From Candidatus Frackibacter sp. WG13 (GTDB taxonomy: Bacteria > Bacillota > Halanaerobiia > Halobacteroidales > Acetohalobiaceae): a stretch of DNA of 51,149 nucleotides. The notes under the pieces are model-generated. The model had not been told where the DNA came from and ran no database searches. It worked only from the letters and a program-made list of their open reading frames with translations. Numbering within the stretch: the stretch's first letter is position 1; the number at the start of each line of letters is the position of its first letter. Positions 1 through 7,008 of this stretch are shown here, in pieces. The position numbers were made by a program, and so were the translations under genes. The stretch is taken from the NCBI RefSeq assembly GCF_900114655.1, contig NZ_FOTT01000022.1, forward strand, positions 1 to 51,149. The letters run 5' to 3'.

Positions 1-390
1 CAAGCCCGGCTCTATGTCTGTGATGGTGCAAAATTGCAATGTAATCAAGGCGATAAAAAGAGCACATTTAAAGTAATCGATATCCATAATGTCTATATTC
101 AAGGTAAGCCGATGGCTACTATCCAAGATAGTAAACCGATGGTCAATATTAAGCCCTTCGGCAAGTGCAAGAGTATGGCGAATCCTACGGTAGCAGCAGC
201 CACCGCAGCTAATCATGGTAATTTAAAGAAGATGCCTTGTCAGCCGAATATATCTGCGCCATGGCAAGGAGGAAAAGATGATGTAACAATCACCGGCATT
301 CCAACTGTATTAGAGACTTCAAAATTAAACTGCGCTTACGCTGGGGTGATAAAGGTGGTTGACCCCGGGCAGGATTTAGTTAGAGAGTAG
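1..390 (+). CDS. DUF4280 PAAR-like protein, 5' end outside window
   Basis: The reading frame is open from base 1, giving QARLYVCDGAKLQCNQGD before the TTG at 34, so the real start lies upstream and TTG 34 is not the start. The pattern of an early glycine-alanine-x-leucine-x-cysteine stretch, a middle segment (TVAAATAANHG) and a late proline-tryptophan stretch (PWQGGKDDV) followed by a cysteine resembles the DUF4280 family, which is related in shape to PAAR spike-tip proteins of contractile injection machines. The visible 129 residues are close to the full family length. Cysteines lie in CDG, LQCNQ, GKCKS, MPCQP and LNCAY. No injection-system genes follow; any partners would lie upstream. A terminator follows directly. 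The family call is from memory of motifs. Confidence 0.7.
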   Translation, partial: QARLYVCDGAKLQCNQGDKKSTFKVIDIHNVYIQGKPMATIQDSKPMVNIKPFGKCKSMANPTVAAATAANHGNLKKMPCQPNISAPWQGGKDDVTITGIPTVLETSKLNCAYAGVIKVVDPGQDLVRE

Positions 391-420
391 GAGGGCAGAA
401 ACTTGCTGCTCTTTTGTTTT
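391..420 (+). terminator. Rho-independent terminator after the DUF4280 gene
   Basis: GAGGGCAG (391-398) pairs with CTGCTCTT (406-413), counting two G-U pairs, around a 7-nt loop, and a T-rich tract TTGTTTT follows. It begins immediately after the stop codon and separates the DUF4280 gene from the HD-GYP gene. Confidence 0.7.
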
Positions 421-422
421 AT

Positions 423-450
423 TTGAAAAGTAAATAACATATGGTATAAT
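423..450 (+). promoter_or_regulatory. Sigma-A promoter of the HD-GYP gene
   Basis: TTGAAA (423-428) and a perfect TATAAT (445-450) are separated by 16 bp, preceded by TG two bases before the -10. It lies 49 bp upstream of the ATG at 499, after a terminator, so a new transcript probably begins here. Confidence 0.7.
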
Positions 451-498
451 AGTAATGATGAAAAGCAAAACGTATGATTCAGAATTGGAGGCCAAGTA

Positions 499-1590
499 AT
501 GAGGAAAGTTTTAACAGAAGATTTGGAGCCGGGGATGAAGGTTGCTAAGACTCTTTACTTATCTGATGGTAGAGTATTATTAAATGCGGGAGTTATACTT
601 AAAGATAGTTATATTGATCGATTAAAAAAGAAGGATATACCGGCTTTATTTATTGCTGATGAGTCTTTACCGGAAGTAGAGATTCCTGAGGTTATTTCAG
701 ACCAGACGAGATTGGAGACTTCTAAATTATTACGAGAATGTATGAACGATATTGAGCTAGGGAATGAACTAAATTCACGCAAAATTAAGAAAGCGGTCAA
801 TGAAATGGTTGACGAGTTGACTTCTAAGCGCCATGTCATAGTACACTTAAATGATATTAGAGCTTATGATGATTATACTTTTGGACATTCAGTTAATGTA
901 ACCGCGCTATCTATTTTAACAGGTATCAGTTTAGGTTATAATAAGCTAGAATTACGTGATTTAGGAGTAGGCTCTCTATTACATGACGTCGGGAAGACAT
1001 TTGTTGACGACTCTATTCTATTGAAACCAGGTCGCTTAACAGATGAAGAATTTAAAGAAGTGCAAAAACATTCTAAAAAGGGTTACGATATTGTCAAAGA
1101 TGCTGAAGGGATTAGTATGCCGTCGGCACATATAGCCTACCAGCATCATGAAAAATATAATGGGACTGGTTATCCTCGAGGACTAAAAGGTGATGAAATA
1201 ATTGAGTTTGCACAGATTGTTACTGTGGCTGATGTTTATGATGCGATTACGACTGATCGAGTCTATCGTAATGCAATGCCCGCCCATGAAGCGTTACATG
1301 TACTAGAGGATATGATGCAAGCAGAACTTAACCCCGATATTGCTCAGACTCTATTTAAGAATATAGCAATTTATCCAATCGGTAGTTTAGTGGAGTTGAA
1401 TACAGGAGAGGCAGGATTAGTAGTAGATGTAAATAAAGAAGACTTATCATCGCCAGTAGTACGGATTATTAGTAGTAAAGGAGATAAATCAGATCAGCAA
1501 GAACATGATAAAATTATTGAAGTAGACCTAATGCACAATGAAGAAGTAGAAATTAAAGATGTAATTACAGATAGAACGAGAAAATTTTAA
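499..1590 (+). CDS. HD-GYP domain protein, probable cyclic-di-GMP phosphodiesterase
   Basis: This is a 363-residue soluble protein with no signal peptide or membrane segment. Residues 1-55 form an N-terminal domain (LEPGMKVAKTLY) often found ahead of HD-GYP domains. The HD-GYP domain spans about 120-290: H130, the HD pair in LLHDVGK (162-163), HHEK (216-219) and GTGYP (222-226) are all intact, so metal binding and hydrolysis of c-di-GMP to pGpG or GMP are expected. A small beta-rich tail follows (SLVELNTGEAGLVVDV). A ribosome site GGAGG precedes the ATG by 8 bases. No receiver domain is fused, so its input is unknown. In this window c-di-GMP could plausibly affect the Tad pilus or flagella, but no direct link is visible. 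Confidence 0.88.
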   Translation: MRKVLTEDLEPGMKVAKTLYLSDGRVLLNAGVILKDSYIDRLKKKDIPALFIADESLPEVEIPEVISDQTRLETSKLLRECMNDIELGNELNSRKIKKAVNEMVDELTSKRHVIVHLNDIRAYDDYTFGHSVNVTALSILTGISLGYNKLELRDLGVGSLLHDVGKTFVDDSILLKPGRLTDEEFKEVQKHSKKGYDIVKDAEGISMPSAHIAYQHHEKYNGTGYPRGLKGDEIIEFAQIVTVADVYDAITTDRVYRNAMPAHEALHVLEDMMQAELNPDIAQTLFKNIAIYPIGSLVELNTGEAGLVVDVNKEDLSSPVVRIISSKGDKSDQQEHDKIIEVDLMHNEEVEIKDVITDRTRKF

Positions 1591-1619
1591 AATAACAAAT
1601 TATTTAGGAGGAAATTGAG

Positions 1620-2168
1620 ATGAAAAAGAAGATTGTAATTTTTACATTAGTAATGGCTTTTATGTTAGCAAATACTAGTATGAGTTGGGCAATTCAACAG
1701 GCTGAAATTAGACAAGGTAAAGATTCGATAGCCTATAATGTACAGAAGTTGAATGGAGAGATTAAAGCATTGAATTTAGAAGGTGATTTTGGATTAACAC
1801 CGACTTTAGGCGTAAGCACAAACTTCTCTTACTTAAATGATGATGATAATATCTTAGACATTAATCTAAAGTTAAAGATAGTTGACGAATATGATTTTAA
1901 CTTAACAGGTTTGGTGGGGTACCATACAAGGTTCAATGGTGAAGGAAAGAATCAGATTGGAATGTTATTTTCTAAACGACAATCAGAATTTGTGAATTTA
2001 AACGCTGGTTTTAATGTTTTATTAGATCAACCTCATGATTCATTAGGTTACGAAGTAGGCGCTGACTATATGCTTTCTAATGATTGGTTTTTAGAGTTTG
2101 GCTTTAAAAAGATAGCAGGTGAGGAAGATACAGGTGGATTAACTTTTGGATTAAGAAATTATTTATAA
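1620..2168 (+). CDS. Small secreted beta-rich protein, probable outer-membrane beta-barrel
   Basis: This 182-residue protein starts at an ATG 8 bases after AGGAGG. Residues 1-24 are a classical signal peptide (MKKK, hydrophobic core, then SMSWA as the likely cleavage region). The rest alternates polar and hydrophobic residues in short strands ending in aromatic or leucine residues (GVSTNFSYL, DFNLTGLVGYHTRF, NLNAGFNVLL, WFLEFGFKKI, GLTFGLRNYL), the texture of an eight-stranded barrel. I do not recognise a named family; YfaZ-like or OmpX-like barrels are candidates. It lies 29 bp after the HD-GYP gene and 43 bp before gmhB, probably in the same transcript. It supports a diderm envelope, but strand prediction by eye is only suggestive. 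Confidence 0.55.
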   Translation: MKKKIVIFTLVMAFMLANTSMSWAIQQAEIRQGKDSIAYNVQKLNGEIKALNLEGDFGLTPTLGVSTNFSYLNDDDNILDINLKLKIVDEYDFNLTGLVGYHTRFNGEGKNQIGMLFSKRQSEFVNLNAGFNVLLDQPHDSLGYEVGADYMLSNDWFLEFGFKKIAGEEDTGGLTFGLRNYL

Positions 2169-2211
2169 AGAAGATTTAGGTTAATAATTTATATTAATAA
2201 GGAGAATTAAG

Positions 2212-2817
2212 ATGGATACAGATAATGTAGGAGTATTTATGGATCGTGATGGAACTGTAAGTAAAGAGATAGGTTATGTTAATCATGCTGCCAGATACGA
2301 GTTACTACCAAGAACAGCATCAGCTATTAAGTTGTTGAATGAAAACGGAATTAAAGCGTTCTTAGCGACTAACCAAGCTGGAGTAGCACGAGGATATTTC
2401 CCGGAAGAACGGATTCATGAAGTACATGAAAAGTTAGAAAGACTACTAGAAGATGATGGTGCATACTTGGATGCTATCTATTATTGCAAGCATCATCCAG
2501 AAGTTGGCGAAGGTGAGTATTGTAAAGATTGTGATTGTCGCAAGCCTAAGCCAGGGATGCTAGAAGAAGGTGCTGAGGAATTCGATTTAAATTTAGAAGA
2601 ATCGTATATGATTGGTGATAAGATCAGTGATGTAGAGACAGCTAAAAGAGTAGGAGCTAAAGGAATATTAGTTTTAACCGGTTATGGACGAGGAGTCTAT
2701 GAATATGAACAAGATTCGTGGACAGTAACCCCCGAGTATATAGCTGAAGATCTATATGATGCAGTAGAATGGATCTTAGATGATTTGAATAAAGATATAG
2801 AGATTACGACCTCTTGA
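2212..2817 (+). CDS. gmhB: D-glycero-D-manno-heptose 1,7-bisphosphate 7-phosphatase
   Basis: This 201-residue HAD phosphatase removes the 7-phosphate of heptose 1,7-bisphosphate on the ADP-heptose route. The HAD nucleophile motif is DRDGT (residues 11-15), followed by ATNQAG (52-57), the lysine region RKPKPGM (110-116) and GDKISD (135-140). The zinc site typical of GmhB is seen as CKHH (92-95) with CKDCDC (104-109), which separates it from histidinol phosphatases. Length fits the family. GGAG lies upstream of the ATG. It is followed by hldA and hldC, the next two enzymes needed, so the three form an ADP-heptose unit. The isomerase gmhA is not in the window. Confidence 0.93.
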   Translation: MDTDNVGVFMDRDGTVSKEIGYVNHAARYELLPRTASAIKLLNENGIKAFLATNQAGVARGYFPEERIHEVHEKLERLLEDDGAYLDAIYYCKHHPEVGEGEYCKDCDCRKPKPGMLEEGAEEFDLNLEESYMIGDKISDVETAKRVGAKGILVLTGYGRGVYEYEQDSWTVTPEYIAEDLYDAVEWILDDLNKDIEITTS

Positions 2818-2835
2818 AAATAGTGACCATATTTA

Positions 2836-2843
2836 GCCGATAA
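2836..2843 (+). promoter_or_regulatory. Possible sigma-28-type -10 element before hldA
   Basis: GCCGATAA matches the flagellar sigma factor -10 consensus exactly, but the element about 16 bp upstream is GAAA rather than TAAA. It lies in the 59-bp gap between gmhB and hldA. One half-site by itself is weak evidence. Confidence 0.25.
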
Positions 2844-2876
2844 TATTTGTATTTTAGAAAGGGGTTAAGACTAAAG

Positions 2877-3863
2877 ATGGAAGAGTTGTTAGCTTATTTA
2901 CCGGAATTTTCACAGCAAAAGATCCTAGTTTTAGGAGATATGATTGCTGATGAGTTTATAGTTGGCCAACCAGAACGATTATCACGAGAAGCTCCTGTAC
3001 TTATCTTACAGCATGATGACCATTCTATTCTACCAGGTGGAGGAACTAATGCTGCTAATAATGTAGCTGCATTAGGGGGACAGGTCCATGTAGCTGGAGT
3101 TATCGGTGATGATAATGTTGGTCAGCGATTAAATGATTATTTACAGCAACAGAGTATTAAGACTGAGGGATTAATTATAGATAAAAGTCGTCCTACGTCA
3201 GTCAAGACTAGAATTTTAGCCGGGGGAGGACAGACTGTTAAACAACAGGTAGTAAGAATTGATAAGCTAGAACAAGATGATATTGACCAAGAGATTGAAG
3301 ATCAATTATTAGCATATATTGAAAGAATTATTCCTGAAATGGATGCTATTATCTTATCTGACTATGGTAATGGTGTCTTTACGCCACGAATTAAAGAGGA
3401 AGTTATTCGCTTAGCGAATAAGTTTGGTAAGATAACAGCGGTTGATTCTAGATATGAATTATTTACATTCAAGGATATAACAATTGCGACGCCTAATAAA
3501 GAAGAGACTGAAAAAGCATTAGGAATGAAGTTAGATAGTAAAGAGAAAGTGAGTGAAGCAGGAAGACGACTACTAGACGAAATGAATGCTGAGGCAATGT
3601 TAGTAACTCTCGGTGGAGATGGAATGACTATCTTTGATCGAGAAGGATTAGAAGAACATGTGCCAGCATCGAACTTTACAGAAGTCTTTGATGTTACCGG
3701 AGCTGGAGATACAGTAATTGGTACTTTGGCATTAGCATTAGCTAGTGATGCCGATTTAGTTTCAGCCATGAAGTTAGCCAATTATGCAGCAGGTATCGTA
3801 GTCAGAAAGACTGGAGTAGCAACGACCAATCAAGAAGAATTAAGTGCGGTGCTTAGTGAATAG
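2877..3863 (+). CDS. hldA: D-glycero-beta-D-manno-heptose-7-phosphate kinase
   Basis: This 328-residue PfkB/ribokinase-family kinase corresponds to the N-terminal half of HldE and makes heptose 1,7-bisphosphate. Visible signatures are ILVLGDMIADEFIVG near the start, the substrate loop PGGGTNAANNVAALGG (about 53-68), DYGNGVF, and the C-terminal ATP and anion-hole motif DVTGAGDTVIGT (near 270) containing the catalytic aspartate. The frame opens upstream at TTG 2847, but AAAGGGG (2857-2863) lies inside that extension and is suitably placed only for ATG 2877, so I use that start. Here the kinase and adenylyltransferase are separate genes, as in many Firmicutes and Campylobacter, unlike the fused E. 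coli HldE. It is followed 16 bp later by hldC. Confidence 0.93.
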   Translation: MEELLAYLPEFSQQKILVLGDMIADEFIVGQPERLSREAPVLILQHDDHSILPGGGTNAANNVAALGGQVHVAGVIGDDNVGQRLNDYLQQQSIKTEGLIIDKSRPTSVKTRILAGGGQTVKQQVVRIDKLEQDDIDQEIEDQLLAYIERIIPEMDAIILSDYGNGVFTPRIKEEVIRLANKFGKITAVDSRYELFTFKDITIATPNKEETEKALGMKLDSKEKVSEAGRRLLDEMNAEAMLVTLGGDGMTIFDREGLEEHVPASNFTEVFDVTGAGDTVIGTLALALASDADLVSAMKLANYAAGIVVRKTGVATTNQEELSAVLSE

Positions 3864-3879
3864 AGAAAGGATGCTATTG

Positions 3880-4350
3880 ATGCTCAAGAAAGTAGTTGAA
3901 TTAAGAGAATTAAAAGAAATCTTACAGAGTAAAGTTGATAAAGAGATAGTCTTTACTAACGGTTGTTTCGATATCTTACATGTAGGTCATGTGCGTTATC
4001 TACAAGCAGCAAAAGTTAAAGGTGACCTCTTAGTAGTAGGATTGAACAGTGATTCCTCTGTAAAAGAGCTTAAAGGTGAAAAGAGACCAATTGTCCCTGA
4101 AAAAGAAAGAGCAGAAATGTTAGCAGCTTTGGAGGTCATAGACTATGTAGTTATCTTCGATGAATTGACTGCTAAAGGAGTAATTGGAAAACTGCAGCCT
4201 GATATTTATGTTAAAGGTGGCGATTATCAAGTAGAAGAACTTCCAGAAGCAGAAGTAGTCTATAAATATGGTGGTAAGATAGAGTTGGTTAAAGAAGTAA
4301 AAGGTGCTTCTACTACTAATATAGTAAAAGAAATTTCAAAAAGGTATTGA
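3880..4350 (+). CDS. hldC: D-glycero-beta-D-manno-heptose 1-phosphate adenylyltransferase
   Basis: This 156-residue nucleotidyltransferase couples ATP and heptose 1-phosphate to ADP-heptose, the donor for the LPS inner core or for other heptose glycans. The cytidylyltransferase-fold motif reads FTNGCFDILHVGHVRYL (residues 25-41) with H34 and H37 as the HxGH pair, and STTNIVKEI lies at the C-terminus. Earlier in-frame starts (GTG 3844, ATG 3871) overlap hldA or abut the ribosome site; AAAGG at 3866-3870 is 9 bases from ATG 3880, which I prefer. It is the last gene of the gmhB-hldA-hldC run and ends 5 bases before a strong terminator. A heptosyltransferase is not in the window. Confidence 0.93.
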   Translation: MLKKVVELRELKEILQSKVDKEIVFTNGCFDILHVGHVRYLQAAKVKGDLLVVGLNSDSSVKELKGEKRPIVPEKERAEMLAALEVIDYVVIFDELTAKGVIGKLQPDIYVKGGDYQVEELPEAEVVYKYGGKIELVKEVKGASTTNIVKEISKRY

Positions 4351-4355
4351 AAGCC

Positions 4356-4387
4356 AAAGTCTGCATCAATATGGTGCAGACTTTTTT
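4356..4387 (+). terminator. Rho-independent terminator after hldC
   Basis: AAAGTCTGCA (4356-4365) pairs perfectly with TGCAGACTTT (4375-4384) around a 9-nt loop and runs into a T tract. This rules out the 72-residue frame that overlaps it as a gene. Confidence 0.9.
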
Positions 4388-4412
4388 ATTGAAGTATATT
4401 TGCGATAATTTG

Positions 4413-4441
4413 TTGACAAGAGTCGAAAAATACTATATAAT
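4413..4441 (+). promoter_or_regulatory. Consensus sigma-A promoter of the hydrogenase operon
   Basis: A perfect TTGACA (4413-4418) and a perfect TATAAT (4436-4441) with 17-bp spacing give the strongest promoter in the window. The predicted start of transcription is near 4448, giving a leader of about 210 nt before hndB, with an operator just downstream. The leader is AT-rich and no riboswitch was recognised in it. Confidence 0.88.
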
Positions 4442-4455
4442 CTACATGAAAACAG

Positions 4456-4473
4456 TTGTGAAAGTTATCACAA
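4456..4473 (+). promoter_or_regulatory. 18-bp palindromic operator, Rex-type or Crp-type
   Basis: TTGTGAAAGTTATCACAA is a near-perfect inverted repeat. It differs at one position from the Rex pattern TTGTGAA-N4-TTCACAA and matches the Crp pattern TGTGA-N6-TCACA exactly. It overlaps the predicted transcription start region of the hydrogenase promoter, a position suited to repression. Rex senses NADH/NAD and often controls fermentation and hydrogenase genes; a Crp-like protein is encoded at 12373. The sequence alone does not decide between them. Confidence 0.75.
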
Positions 4474-4656
4474 TAACAAAATGTTTGAAATTTAATCTTT
4501 TTTCAGACAATTATACAATTAGTAATGAAAAATTACCATGCTTAAGAATTATGCAAGAGGTTTAATTATATAATTTACTCATAAATTTAGTTTTGAATGA
4601 ATTAAATAGTTTATGTATCTATATTACTTAACAATTAGTTCAAGGAGGCGATATTA

Positions 4657-5016
4657 ATGAAATCATTAGCAGAATTACAGAAACTAAAAGAAGAAGTCGA
4701 AAGCAAGATTAAATTACGACATCAAGAAGAGAGAATTAGAGTAATAGTTGGGATGGGGACTTGTGGTATAGCAGCAGGAGCTAGAGATATAATTAATAAG
4801 TTATCTGATGAGATTGATAAAAGAAACTTAGGTGATATAACTCTAACTCAAGTAGGTTGTATGGGGTTATGTGAGAAAGAACCGATTATTAAAATTGAGA
4901 AAAAAGATGGTTCTGAAAGAACTTATGGTAATATTAAGGCAGATAGAGTACAGAAGTTAGTTAGTGAAGAGTTAGTTAACGAACGAGCAGTTGAAAATTG
5001 GTTAATAACTAAGTAG
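4657..5016 (+). CDS. hndB: Thioredoxin-like [2Fe-2S] hydrogenase subunit HndB
   Basis: This 119-residue protein resembles HndB of the four-subunit NADP-reducing hydrogenases: an N-terminal helical stretch with alternating charges, then VGMGTCGIAAGARDI (about 31-45) and QVGCMGLCEKEPIIKI (about 68-83). Only three cysteines are present, in GTC and CMGLC, so a conventional four-cysteine [2Fe-2S] site is not complete within this chain. As far as I know the family is usually like this. It probably docks to the HndC or HndA subunit and passes electrons. GGAGG precedes the ATG at good spacing. It is first in the hydrogenase operon, 188 bp before hndC, the longest gap inside the operon. Confidence 0.85.
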   Translation: MKSLAELQKLKEEVESKIKLRHQEERIRVIVGMGTCGIAAGARDIINKLSDEIDKRNLGDITLTQVGCMGLCEKEPIIKIEKKDGSERTYGNIKADRVQKLVSEELVNERAVENWLITK

Positions 5017-5126
5017 AAATTAGTATTATAAATGCTAGCATAATTATTAGATACAGTTTGTAAGTTTGATGCCATCTTTCTTTGATTTAAAGATACAACA
5101 GTAGATTAATGTTTTTAAAATTGATA

Positions 5127-5144
5127 ATTGTCAACTGTCAATTG
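5127..5144 (+). repeat. Dispersed 18-bp intergenic repeat, copy 1
   Basis: ATTGTCAACTGTCAATTG occurs here between hndB and hndC and again, identically, at 33671-33688 between yviE and fliW. It contains overlapping TGTCAA units. Distant inverted 7-mers ATGCTAG (5032-5038) and CTAGCAT (5149-5155) bracket this part of the hndB-hndC gap. Confidence 0.75.
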
Positions 5145-5204
5145 ATAACTAGCATCCATTCCAGTAATAGCAATTTAAATCAAATAATATAGGAGGTAGT
5201 GAAT

Positions 5205-6992
5205 ATGGAATTCCAAAGAGCCCATATTTTGATTTGTGGAGGAACAGGCTGTAACTCTTCTGGCTGTAAAGAGATAGAAGAAGAGTTTAAGATAGAGCTA
5301 CAGGAGCATGATATGGAAGAAGAGATTAAATTAATTCAGACCGGTTGTTTTGGTTTTTGTGAAATAGGACCGATTGTGGTAGTCTATCCGGAAGGAGCTT
5401 TTTATTGTCAGTTAGAAGCCGATGATGTGTCAAGAATTGTAGAGGAACATCTTTTAAAAGGTAGGATTGTGAAAGATTTATTATTTACAGAGCCAACGAC
5501 TAAAGAACAGGTTGCTGAATATAAGGAGATAGGATTTTATAAACACCAAGAAAGAATAGCGCTTAGAAACTGTGGGAATATCAATCCTGAGGATGTCGAA
5601 GAATATATTGCAGCCGATGGTTACCAAGCCTTAGGAAGAGTAATAACTGAATTAAAACCGCAGGAAGTTATCGATATAATTAAGGATTCGCAGGTCCGTG
5701 GTCGCGGTGGTGGTGGATTTCCTAGTGGGCTTAAATGGCAGTTTACTGCGGATGCAGATAGTGAGCAGAAGTATATAATCTGTAATGCTGATGAAGGTGA
5801 CCCAGGTGCTTTTATGGATCGGAGCATTTTAGAAGGAGATCCTCATAGTGTTTTAGAAGCTATGGCGATTGCCGGTTATGCAGTAGGAGCAGACCAAGGG
5901 TATATCTATGTTCGGGCAGAATATCCGATAGCTGTAGAAAGATTAAGAATTGCTATTGAGCAAGCCCAAGAATATGGTCTATTGGGAGAGAATATCTTTG
6001 GTTCGGACTTTGACTTTGATATTGAGTTAAGGTTGGGAGCCGGAGCATTCGTCTGTGGAGAGGAGACAGCCTTGATCACTTCGATTGAAGGTAACCGAGG
6101 AGAACCAAGACCAAGACCGCCTTATCCAGCAAGCAAAGGTCTATGGGAAGAACCGACTCTAATTAATAATGTGGAGACCTATGCTAACATACCTTTAATC
6201 ATCTTAAAAGGAGCCGATTGGTTTAAGAGTTTAGGAACAGAAAATAGTAAAGGAACGAAAGTATTTGCTTTAGCTGGAGATATCAATAATACCGGTTTGG
6301 TCGAAGTACAGATGGGAACTACACTACGCAAAGTTATCTATGATATCGGTGGTGGGATTCCTGAAGGAAAAGAATTTAAAGCTGCTCAGACTGGTGGACC
6401 ATCGGGTGGTTGCCTGCCGATAGAATATTTAGATACGCAGATAGATTATGATAATTTAATGGATGCCGGCTCGATGATGGGTTCCGGTGGTTTAATCATC
6501 ATGGATGAGGATACATGTATGGTAGATATTGCTCGTTTCTATTTAGACTTTACTAAAGAAGAGTCCTGTGGTAAATGTGTGCCATGTAGAGAAGGAACTA
6601 CTAGAATGTTAGAGATCTTAGAACGAATCACAGAAGGAGAAGGTCAGCCCGGAGATATTGAATTATTGGAGACACTAAGTGATATGATTAAAGAGATGTC
6701 ACTTTGTGGCTTAGGTCAGACAGCACCTAACCCAGTATTGAGTACTATTGAACACTTTAGAAGCGAGTACGAAGCCCATATTAATAATCAAGAATGTCCA
6801 GCCGGGACTTGTACAGCTTTAGTGAAATATGAAGTCATAGAAGACTTATGTAAGGGCTGTGGATTATGTAAACAGGCTTGTCCAGTAGATGCAATTAATG
6901 GAGAGAAGAAGGAAACTCATCTTATCGACCAAGAGACTTGTATTAAGTGTGGAGCCTGTGTTGATAAATGCCCGTTTAATGCAATAGATTAA
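5205..6992 (+). CDS. hndC: NAD(P)-binding flavoprotein subunit HndC of the hydrogenase
   Basis: This is a 595-residue NuoF-like subunit. Residues 1-95 form a thioredoxin-like [2Fe-2S] domain (CGGTGCNSSGC and TGCFGFC). The NADH- and FMN-binding region follows with GRGGGGFPSGLKW near 165 and NADEGDPGAFMDR near 192, then the [4Fe-4S] motif ESCGKCVPCREGT near 453. Two ferredoxin clusters end the protein (CKGCGLCKQACP and CIKCGACVDKCP). It exchanges hydride with NAD(P)H and passes electrons to HndD. The frame also opens at GTG 5199, but AGGAGG at 5191-5196 is 8 bases from ATG 5205, so I choose that. With HndA, B and D it forms a soluble complex that may be electron-bifurcating. Confidence 0.93.
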   Translation: MEFQRAHILICGGTGCNSSGCKEIEEEFKIELQEHDMEEEIKLIQTGCFGFCEIGPIVVVYPEGAFYCQLEADDVSRIVEEHLLKGRIVKDLLFTEPTTKEQVAEYKEIGFYKHQERIALRNCGNINPEDVEEYIAADGYQALGRVITELKPQEVIDIIKDSQVRGRGGGGFPSGLKWQFTADADSEQKYIICNADEGDPGAFMDRSILEGDPHSVLEAMAIAGYAVGADQGYIYVRAEYPIAVERLRIAIEQAQEYGLLGENIFGSDFDFDIELRLGAGAFVCGEETALITSIEGNRGEPRPRPPYPASKGLWEEPTLINNVETYANIPLIILKGADWFKSLGTENSKGTKVFALAGDINNTGLVEVQMGTTLRKVIYDIGGGIPEGKEFKAAQTGGPSGGCLPIEYLDTQIDYDNLMDAGSMMGSGGLIIMDEDTCMVDIARFYLDFTKEESCGKCVPCREGTTRMLEILERITEGEGQPGDIELLETLSDMIKEMSLCGLGQTAPNPVLSTIEHFRSEYEAHINNQECPAGTCTALVKYEVIEDLCKGCGLCKQACPVDAINGEKKETHLIDQETCIKCGACVDKCPFNAID

Positions 6993-7008
6993 TAAAGGAG
7001 TGTTGATT

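Noticed and set aside
4347-4565. 72-residue frame after hldC
   Set aside because: It runs through a perfect terminator and the hydrogenase promoter and has no ribosome site.
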